55,019 bases of DNA from IMG/VR virus record IMGVR_UViG_3300046323_000133, positions 1-55,019 of that record, one strand, 5' to 3'. Below the pieces are notes generated by a model. That model was not told the DNA's origin. It saw only the letters and a program-made list of their open reading frames with translations, and made no database searches. A program made the translations under genes and the position numbers. Below, piece by piece: positions 48,836 to 55,019 of this stretch; positions within the stretch are counted from its first letter, which is position 1; each line of letters begins with the position of its first letter. Source of the stretch: a virus.

Positions 48836-48855
48836 TTATATATTTAATTTGTGTC

Positions 48856-48866
48856 TAAGCTTTAAA
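48856..48866 (-). promoter_or_regulatory. TTTAAAGCTTA element upstream of the capsid gene
   Basis: This 11-base element is also found (minus strand) at 9026-9036 and nearly so at 10535-10545 (plus), each upstream of an operon start or a highly expressed gene. Role unproved. Confidence 0.35.
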
Positions 48867-48903
48867 GGCGCTAAAACGTTATACCTTGATTAGGATTTAT
48901 GGC

Positions 48904-49794
48904 CTAGTCAACCCATCGAAGCAATTTCGCTGCTTCTTTAGTCAACTCGTCTCGACTAAGTTTGCGTTCTCCCGATACTGGTACTTCGGTAGACAGAGTA
49001 TTCGACAATGTTTGCGATGTCTGTTTTACAGATTGCTCTTCTTTTTTTGGAGCTTGTTTAGCCCGTTTTGCTTCATATGTTCTAGTAACTTGCTCATCTA
49101 AGTGCGCTTCAACCGCGTCACACGCTTCTTTATAAGATAATATTTTAATCAACTGGTCCGGTATTCCTTTTTGAACCTGTTCAGTATAGTGCTGATTCAT
49201 AACTTCATACACCATGTCTACATTATTGTAAGACTTAATAAGTTCGTAATCTTCAGACTTGTTTACAAACTCAGTTAAATCGGCCATAACGCCCTGTATA
49301 ACCTTCTCGTGTTGTTTTTTTAACTCTTCTTCTTCAGACTGTTTTTTCTTAGTTTCTTTATTTTCAAACTCTTCTCTTAAGGCTTTTAACTCAGCTCTTA
49401 AACTGTTTTCAGTCTCGGAAACTGCTTTTTTCATACGAACTTCAGGGTCTGGATTAGCATGGTCCATTAACATTTGACCAATTTCGTCAATAGAAAGTCC
49501 TTTAGATAGTAAAAAATCTAAGGCTTTGGACTTATTTGTGCTTATTTCTCTGTCTAACTCTTCATATGGAGCAAACTTTTTTCTATTTTCTTCGATTTGA
49601 GATAGTTTTTGAGCGTATTCCGTCTCTTTAGACTTAAATTTCTCATTAAACTCTTTTTCTTTTCGAGTTAAAGCAGCAAACTTAGACGCAAATTTGTCTA
49701 TATGTTCGGTATCTTTAATTTCTGGTTTTGTTATTTCCTGCGTTATAACAGGTACTTCTGATACTGCTGGCGCAGCTACTACTGAATCTGACAT
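48904..49794 (-). CDS. Scaffolding protein
   Basis: The 296-residue protein is highly charged and helical with long coiled coils (IDKFASKFAALTRKEKEFNEKFKSKETEYAQKLSQIEENRKK, about 33-74; LRAELKALREEFENKETKKKQSEEEELKKQ), and a basic C-terminus (RDELTKEAAKLLRWVD). Placed between portal and capsid gene, as usual for scaffolds. Its ribosome-binding site lies within a stem-loop (49798-49841), so translation may be controlled. Confidence 0.8.
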   Translation of the reverse strand: MSDSVVAAPAVSEVPVITQEITKPEIKDTEHIDKFASKFAALTRKEKEFNEKFKSKETEYAQKLSQIEENRKKFAPYEELDREISTNKSKALDFLLSKGLSIDEIGQMLMDHANPDPEVRMKKAVSETENSLRAELKALREEFENKETKKKQSEEEELKKQHEKVIQGVMADLTEFVNKSEDYELIKSYNNVDMVYEVMNQHYTEQVQKGIPDQLIKILSYKEACDAVEAHLDEQVTRTYEAKRAKQAPKKEEQSVKQTSQTLSNTLSTEVPVSGERKLSRDELTKEAAKLLRWVD

Positions 49795-49797
49795 AAG

Positions 49798-49841
49798 GAA
49801 CCCCTTTGGCTTAATAAGAGCTTAATGCTCATAAGGGTTCC
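49798..49841 (-). promoter_or_regulatory. Hairpin that sequesters the scaffold ribosome-binding site
   Basis: On the minus strand GGAACCCTT pairs with AAGGGGTTCC (about 9 bp) around an inner GAGC-ATTAA-GCTC hairpin. The AAGGGG site before the scaffold ATG at 49794 is in the outer stem. It may serve as a translational switch. Folding is by eye. Confidence 0.6.
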
Positions 49842-49848
49842 GCTGTTT

Positions 49849-51690
49849 TTAAACCGCTGGTAATAAATCTGAAACGGGCATTTGGGCTGGTTGTCCAGTA
49901 GGGTCTGCTGTTATAGCCCCGTCCATTTGCTGTAAAGCTGGAGTTACAGGAGCTAAACCTTCAGGAGGAGTACTAGCTATAACCAATAGCTCATTAGCAT
50001 CTGACATCCATTGTCTAAACATTTCTAAAAGCTCTTCTGGAGCTGATTGCGATTTATACATTAGATATGCTTGTTGCATCTTCTCTATCCCATATTTTAG
50101 ATTTTGAAACGGTTCTGGACTCTGATATTCCATTTTGTCAACCATAAGCTCTATCTGTCTTTCAATATCTTCTACTCCTGAATTTTGCATGTTATAAAAA
50201 GATTTTAAATCAGGATAGTCTAAAAGCTTCATAGCATCTACTTTATTAATAAAACCTGCTTGTACCATTTCTTGTACTTCAGCCATTCTTGCACTTGGGG
50301 TACTTGATAAAGCACTAGTAGGAAATATTTGCATCATGTATTGGTCTTTTTCCATGTTTACATCTTCCCATTTAATAGTCCTAAGAAAATCAGAACCTGG
50401 GACTTTAACAGAATAGTTTTTAGTTTCTTCAGCTATGTCTTTTGCGTAATCAATCATTATTTCACAAGCATCTAAAAAGGTTTGCTCATAGCGCTTAGCA
50501 CAGGCCATAAAACGCTCAGTTTCAATTTCATTGTAGGTTCTCATAGCTTTACCGCTATTTAAACCGACAGGCTTTTGGGATTGTGCGCTTAGTTGGCTCA
50601 GTCCTATAATTTCGTAAGACCGGCTATACAATCTATCTAATTGAGAAAATAGTTCTGCAGGAATACTTCCTAAAGTGCTCCACTCAGGTTTAGTACCAGC
50701 ATACTTAATTATACCACCTATTTTATTATTTAAATGAGTAGACATGATTTTAGAACTTGCTTCTACCATAAGTTTAGGAACAGATACTAAATGCATAGAA
50801 ACTTGAATAGTTCTTAACAGTTTATTCATTTCTGTTTGAATTCCAGTCAACTGTTCTGAGATTCCTTGTCCCCAAAATCCTAAAGGCCGTTCGTTCCAGC
50901 GACTAAATACAAATGGAAAATAGTCTTTACACCATTCTTCAGAAAATAAAGTTTCATTGTTTATGCATATAGTATGAATGCCATCTTTTGATTCTGGAGA
51001 ACTTCTTAAGTGCCATGATTCTACTACTAGTAACATGTCACCATTTTTAGTGCTATTATCAGTATTCTCATTGTTCATATCTACTGCAGCGTCTATAGAG
51101 CCCTTATACTTAGGGTAGCAAGCCTTTAGAACATCTTTATTAATCCATTTAGACTGATGTAATTGTCTTGGAGCTCCGTATATAGACTCATTATTATCAA
51201 CTGTTAACTCATCAATAAACACTCGTTCTGCACATATCTTATTATCTTTTATATAAATCTTTAAAGCGCCTGTTCCAAATATACAAGCATCAGAAAATAT
51301 TCTAGGCATAAGCTCGTACAACTTAGTGCTGTAGAATTGACCCTCAGCAAATTTTGTAAGCTTTTCTGCTTTTCTTTTTAAGCTAAAATCTCCGTCGTCC
51401 GTTAAAAAGTACGGCTTAGGCTTATTTTTAGTTATTTTAGAAACAGCTGTATCAATCATAGATTGTATGACATTTAAAGTAACCCTGTTTTGAATAGAGT
51501 AGCTGCTCTCTGCTTGAGTATTGTTAAAATCAGCAATACCGTTATATTCGTAATTGCCGTATAGTCTCATATTTCTCAAATTATCTGTTTGGGTACCTAT
51601 TTGGCGTGCTTTTAACATTTTAAGATATGGAAATACCGAATTGTGAATTTCGGACTTTTTCTTCCACCAATAATAATGTGCATTATTCAT
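49849..51690 (-). CDS. Portal protein
   Basis: The 613-residue protein opens WWKKKSEIHNSVFPYLKMLKARQIG, has IQSMIDTAVSKITKNKPKPYFLTDDGDFSLKRKAEKLTKFAEGQF (about 75-120) and FGTGALKIYI, LNSGKAMRTYNEIETERFMACAKRYEQTFLDACEIM (about 371-406), all usual for podovirus portals. Gene order is terminase, small gene, portal, scaffold, capsid. The C-terminal part is rich in Gln and Pro. Confidence 0.9.
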   Translation of the reverse strand: MNNAHYYWWKKKSEIHNSVFPYLKMLKARQIGTQTDNLRNMRLYGNYEYNGIADFNNTQAESSYSIQNRVTLNVIQSMIDTAVSKITKNKPKPYFLTDDGDFSLKRKAEKLTKFAEGQFYSTKLYELMPRIFSDACIFGTGALKIYIKDNKICAERVFIDELTVDNNESIYGAPRQLHQSKWINKDVLKACYPKYKGSIDAAVDMNNENTDNSTKNGDMLLVVESWHLRSSPESKDGIHTICINNETLFSEEWCKDYFPFVFSRWNERPLGFWGQGISEQLTGIQTEMNKLLRTIQVSMHLVSVPKLMVEASSKIMSTHLNNKIGGIIKYAGTKPEWSTLGSIPAELFSQLDRLYSRSYEIIGLSQLSAQSQKPVGLNSGKAMRTYNEIETERFMACAKRYEQTFLDACEIMIDYAKDIAEETKNYSVKVPGSDFLRTIKWEDVNMEKDQYMMQIFPTSALSSTPSARMAEVQEMVQAGFINKVDAMKLLDYPDLKSFYNMQNSGVEDIERQIELMVDKMEYQSPEPFQNLKYGIEKMQQAYLMYKSQSAPEELLEMFRQWMSDANELLVIASTPPEGLAPVTPALQQMDGAITADPTGQPAQMPVSDLLPAV

Positions 51691-51692
51691 GC

Positions 51693-51941
51693 TTAACTCC
51701 TGCTAGACCAGAATAAATCTTCGTCTTGCTCTTCTTTAGAGCTAACATCAGAATCTATCAAATCTTTTTGAAAAACTGTTTTTTTATCTTCATTTATAAC
51801 AGCATCTTCTATAGAAGTAAGGCTTTCTACTAGGCCCAAATCACTGATTTCAAACGAAATATCTCCTACTTTCAAGGATTTAACTTTTTCGTCTTTACAC
51901 CATTTTATAAGGGTTTGAAGCTCATTTATACTGTTTATCAT
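51693..51941 (-). CDS. Small protein between terminase and portal
   Basis: The start is set at 51941 (AAGGAG 9 bases upstream); the open frame continues 18 codons into the terminase gene. The 82-residue protein has a helical N-terminus (INSINELQTLIKWCKDEKVKSLKVGDISFEIS) and an acidic tail. Small proteins with a similar start and place occur in other podoviruses; function unknown. Confidence 0.7.
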   Translation of the reverse strand: MINSINELQTLIKWCKDEKVKSLKVGDISFEISDLGLVESLTSIEDAVINEDKKTVFQKDLIDSDVSSKEEQDEDLFWSSRS

Positions 51942-51963
51942 GCTAAGATACTCCTTGTTTTTG

Positions 51964-54492
51964 TTAGTCGTCCCAGTTTTCAACTCCAGAATCAAATATG
52001 TAGTCCATGTCCTGGTCTGTTATATTATCGTCTTCGTTAAAGTTCTTTTTGGCCTCTAAAGCCTCTATATCTCTTTGTTCTAATAAATCCATGTATTCTT
52101 GAGTATTGGTTTTAGGAGCTCTGATAGAACCTTCAGCTTCAATATAATGCTTACAATGCCTCCATGCGTACAAAACGGCATCTCCAATATCTGTATGATA
52201 AATATCGGAAACTTTTAACTTTGTAGGGTCCGAACGGTCCCATACTACTAAACTAGTATCTTCTTCAAACCTGGAGCCTTTGTATACTTTCATACGAGCT
52301 GTTCTTAAGTCATCATTCATTAGCTCAATAAACTCAAATTTTCTATGTTTTTCTGCTACTTCCATGTTTAAGCCGTGACGCTGTCTAACCTCTTCTTGGA
52401 TTTTTTTACCAAGACCTCCACCATCCATTACCATTTTTACAGGCATGTACTTGTCGTTTAAAGCTTTAATTTTAGCTATTAATACAGAAATGGTTTGCTT
52501 ATCCTGTATATCTTCTTCAATTAAATACACATTGCCATCTTGATAGTTATATCCTAATACAGCTATAGCGTCTGAATCATTCCATCCAATATCTACTCCA
52601 AATATATAGACCATGCGACCTGCTGGAGGAGCTGTAAATAGATTTTTCATAGGACTAAATTTGAATACTAGGCTATTTTCATCTTTTTCCCAGTCGCCAT
52701 ATGTCTCTCTTCTGTATGAAGGGTCATTTTCAGTAATTCCCTTTAGTTCTCTTTCTTCTTTTAGTCGAACATTTAAATCTTTAGCTGGTAAACTAAATTT
52801 ACCTTCTGGATTGTGCATATGAGGATTGTTAAAAGCATTCCATTTAAAATTAGGAATCATAGGACTTGTGCAATATTCATAAAAGGGGCCTGCTGGAACT
52901 GGTCCAGGAGTACCTGTTAATCCTAATTCTCCATTTAAATCTCGTAGTCCAGGTAACAAAATATCATTAATTAGTGTACGTAAATATGGTCTAAAAGACT
53001 GGGCCTCATCTACATAAGCTTTTCTCAGCTTTAAACCTCTGTACTTTTCAATTTCAGCTTCATCCTTTGCTCCACCACATCGTATTGTAGATTTAGTATC
53101 ATTGAAAAACATTTCTAAACGGGTCTCGTCAGTCTTAACGTTTATGCGCCACTTATCTGCTACTCTTTTTAACTCATCCCAAATAATAGAACGAGCGCTT
53201 CTTGATGTTAAAGTTAAATATAAACATAAAACATTAGATTCGGACATACAAGTATGTACAAAATCTGCTATAATTGTATTAGTATTATGAGTTATGATAC
53301 CGTTAGACAGCATATACAAATGAGTATCGTTATCCACTTCTAAATCATAGCATTCAGCTAAATATGGCTTACTTATATTAGTAAGCCCGTATCCTTGTTT
53401 TGATTTATTTCTAGATTCCAGAGACCTGTATTCTTTTTTAAATTTTTTTCTATCACATACTATATACGGGTTCAGTCGTTCCAGTAAATAGCAGGTATCT
53501 AGAGAGTTAGAAGTCCTTATGCTACATACCGGTCCATTTTTATACTTAGGACGATTATCTTTCATTAAGATACAATCTATTTGGAAAAGACAACTTATTA
53601 ACTCTTTGCAAATTTCTAAAACAGAAAGGGCTTGCATACTTATTTCAAACGACACTCTTTTCTTGTCATATCTCACACAGCCGTCTGTGTCCAATAAACC
53701 AGCTAAAAATTGCATTTGACTTTCTCTGTTCCAAGAAAATATTACATCCTTGTCTACAATTTTCTCGTGGGCATATTTATTATGTAACCAATCGCTGTAG
53801 TATGGGATATCAAAATGTTTTATATTTTTAAAGCTATATGTAAAGTTATACTGAGAGTTTTTATGCGCTGTGCCTAAAACAGTCTCTAATTTACTTATGA
53901 TGGAATAGTCATCAGAGCTGATACTGATGAAATGCTCTCTGCTACAGCCGTCTCCAATAAGAGCACCTAGTGCGTATGCGAAGGGCTCATTCTTACCACT
54001 CTTAGAGAATAGTTCGTGCTTTTTTATGGCAATAGAAGACTCTCCAATATTAGTGAGTTTTTCCAAAGTAGTTACTTTTTCAACACTGTTTTTATCTAAA
54101 AATAGAAAAGGATGTTGTTTTGTAGCAGTTACTAAAACCTTATTACCTCTTTTTATATCTACGACCGACTTTAGTCCTTTGTATACGTTATCTAATACTT
54201 TAGTTTCTGAAATGCTTCCATCTTTATTGTATCCATACACAATATCTCCAATATTAACATTTTCTATCGCTATAGAACCTCTAGAAGTTGCTACTAATGA
54301 CCCTTTTATTAGACATTTACCTGCTCTACGTGAAGTACAAGCGGACTTTATAATCTTTTTTTCTAAGGCAAAAGCCAACTGTTCTGGGAAGCAAAATTCT
54401 TCAATTTTAAACTGCAAAGCCGCTGCAGCCCTTTCGGACTCAGCGGCACGTTTTTTTAATTCTTTTAATAGTTTGGACTTAGATACTGCCAT
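51964..54492 (-). CDS. terL: Terminase large subunit interrupted by an intein
   Basis: The full frame is 842 residues. Without the intein (residues 60-403) it is 498. The ATPase shows Walker A split as SRRAGK | TNTIIADF, Walker B KAYVDEAQS (491-499) and a coupling motif LTGTPGP. The nuclease has FGVDIGWND (Asp634), KMVMDGGG (Asp690) and YHTDIGDAV (Asp768, Asp771). It cuts and packages DNA at the portal. The C-terminus is acidic. The intein must be spliced out to give a working P-loop. Confidence 0.95.
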   Translation of the reverse strand: MAVSKSKLLKELKKRAAESERAAAALQFKIEEFCFPEQLAFALEKKIIKSACTSRRAGKCLIKGSLVATSRGSIAIENVNIGDIVYGYNKDGSISETKVLDNVYKGLKSVVDIKRGNKVLVTATKQHPFLFLDKNSVEKVTTLEKLTNIGESSIAIKKHELFSKSGKNEPFAYALGALIGDGCSREHFISISSDDYSIISKLETVLGTAHKNSQYNFTYSFKNIKHFDIPYYSDWLHNKYAHEKIVDKDVIFSWNRESQMQFLAGLLDTDGCVRYDKKRVSFEISMQALSVLEICKELISCLFQIDCILMKDNRPKYKNGPVCSIRTSNSLDTCYLLERLNPYIVCDRKKFKKEYRSLESRNKSKQGYGLTNISKPYLAECYDLEVDNDTHLYMLSNGIITHNTNTIIADFVHTCMSESNVLCLYLTLTSRSARSIIWDELKRVADKWRINVKTDETRLEMFFNDTKSTIRCGGAKDEAEIEKYRGLKLRKAYVDEAQSFRPYLRTLINDILLPGLRDLNGELGLTGTPGPVPAGPFYEYCTSPMIPNFKWNAFNNPHMHNPEGKFSLPAKDLNVRLKEERELKGITENDPSYRRETYGDWEKDENSLVFKFSPMKNLFTAPPAGRMVYIFGVDIGWNDSDAIAVLGYNYQDGNVYLIEEDIQDKQTISVLIAKIKALNDKYMPVKMVMDGGGLGKKIQEEVRQRHGLNMEVAEKHRKFEFIELMNDDLRTARMKVYKGSRFEEDTSLVVWDRSDPTKLKVSDIYHTDIGDAVLYAWRHCKHYIEAEGSIRAPKTNTQEYMDLLEQRDIEALEAKKNFNEDDNITDQDMDYIFDSGVENWDD
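53284..54315 (-). mobile_element. Intein with LAGLIDADG homing endonuclease in terL
   Basis: The 344-residue intein begins with Cys60 (CLIKGSLVATSRGSIAIENV) and ends IITHN with Asn403 before Thr404, the first residue of the C-extein. Splicing blocks are all there: N-block with GDIVYGYN; VTATKQHPFL (T-x-x-H); YDLEVDNDTHLYMLSNGIITHN at the end. Two LAGLIDADG motifs, LGALIGDG (174-182) and LAGLLDTDG (263-271), mark an active-type homing endonuclease. It sits between Lys and Thr of the Walker A loop, a typical intein site. Confidence 0.95.
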
Positions 54493-54731
54493 TATTTTTT
54501 CTTATTATCAGCAGGTGTATTGTCGTATTCAATGTACTGAATATTATTCCAAGAGGTTAATGTGCTAAGATTTCCTTTTGTAATAAGTACACCATTTTCA
54601 ACTGTTTCAATCTTAAATCCTTTAGCAGCTGATAAGTTAGGAGTCAATTCGGAAACTAAAGGTTGAACAAATGAGTGAGTTTCTCCTCCTAGTTTAACTC
54701 CTTGATAAAATTTAACTCCTAATATTTTCAT
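54492..54731 (-). CDS. Small protein upstream of terL
   Basis: The 79-residue protein is beta-rich (MKILGVKFYQGVKLGGETHSFVQPL; NGVLITKGNLSTLTSWNNIQYIEYDN). It overlaps the ClpP-like gene by 4 bases and terL by one. It could be a small terminase subunit by position, but it lacks the usual helical fold; not recognised. Confidence 0.65.
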   Translation of the reverse strand: MKILGVKFYQGVKLGGETHSFVQPLVSELTPNLSAAKGFKIETVENGVLITKGNLSTLTSWNNIQYIEYDNTPADNKKK

Positions 54732-55019
54732 TTCAAAACTCCTCTGTTCATTTTCTTTTTATACTCTTGATATTTTAGCTTATTTTTAGGGTCAACTACT
54801 TGTCCCATTTTGATTAGAGGACAATTATTAAACTTTACTTGAATCTCAAACATTCCCATTAGTAAAAATGACTCAATAGAACTGCTATTTAGAAGAGCAG
54901 GAGAACAAGAAATACTTACAATCTCGTCAGCAGCTTTTTCTTTTATAGAATTTATACCGTTAATCCATAATTCATCTTTTACTTTAGATTTGTAAGATTC
55001 TAGAGATATAGACATTCTA
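54728..55019 (-). CDS. Exported ClpP/SppA-like protease (C-terminal part; starts at 588 after circular closure)
   Basis: This is the 3' end of the gene entered as 1-588: bases 54893-55019 repeat 1-127. The unique part is 54728-54892 (55 codons with the stop). It contains the C-terminal tail AADEIVSISCSPALLNSSS and a helical Lys-rich end (NKLKYQEYKKKMNRG). A separate start inside the repeat (ATG at 55015) would be an artefact of the window's edge. Confidence 0.85.
   Translation of the reverse strand, partial: RMSISLESYKSKVKDELWINGINSIKEKAADEIVSISCSPALLNSSSIESFLLMGMFEIQVKFNNCPLIKMGQVVDPKNKLKYQEYKKKMNRGVLK
54893..55019. repeat. Terminal direct repeat (contig closure), right copy
   Basis: Identical to 1-127; see the left copy. 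Confidence 0.95.

Noticed and set aside
1-55019. CRISPR array or prophage integration module
   Set aside because: No regularly spaced direct repeats with unique spacers, no integrase, excisionase or attachment-site pair could be found.

Overview
The window is one complete unit of a tailed-phage genome. Bases 1-127 recur exactly as 54893-55019, so the sequence closes on itself and the unit is 54,892 bp; a ClpP-like gene reads straight through the join. The genome is AT-rich and densely coding. It has no integrase and no tRNA gene that I can support. The structural set (large terminase, portal, scaffold, major capsid protein, a P22 gp4-like adaptor, a very large nozzle-like protein, three large ejection-type proteins, several fibres; no sheath, tail tube or tape measure) points to a short-tailed, podovirus-like phage. 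The host cannot be read from the sequence. Sigma70-type promoters, a lipobox lipoprotein, three cell-wall hydrolases and a collagen-like lipoprotein fit a Gram-negative (perhaps Bdellovibrio-like) bacterium, but that is only a guess.

Layout: two divergent arms leave a regulatory zone at about 8.8-11.9 kb and meet tail to tail near 24.36 kb. The plus arm (10.6-24.4 kb) starts with a membrane-anchored lytic transglycosylase, then an iteron-rich non-coding stretch that looks like a replication origin (11.2-11.66 kb), many small early-type genes, and the replication block: AEP-type primase, SF3 helicase, RecE-like exonuclease, dATP/dGTP pyrophosphohydrolase-like protein, an OB-like protein, an M15 peptidase, a PD-(D/E)XK nuclease, a family A DNA polymerase and an endonuclease VII-like HNH protein.

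The minus arm runs from about 10.36 kb down through position 1, round the join, and on to 24.35 kb. It starts with small genes, a LuxR-type HTH protein and two HNH genes, then a collagen-like lipoprotein, a PD-(D/E)XK protein, a GNAT and two ClpP-family proteases. It continues with the large terminase (carrying a 344-residue intein in its Walker A loop), portal, scaffold, capsid, adaptor, nozzle, ejection proteins and fibres, and ends in a lysis-type cluster (permuted papain-fold hydrolase, two membrane proteins, RusA-like resolvase).

The most unusual points are: the iteron field; an identical 21-bp leader before the first genes of both arms; a GC-rich 14-bp motif repeated in transcription orientation; two genes whose promoters imply leaderless mRNAs; a scaffold ribosome-binding site inside a hairpin; an exported ClpP-like protease beside a cytoplasmic one; an S74-type chaperone domain on an ejection-type protein; and many homing or selfish nuclease genes.
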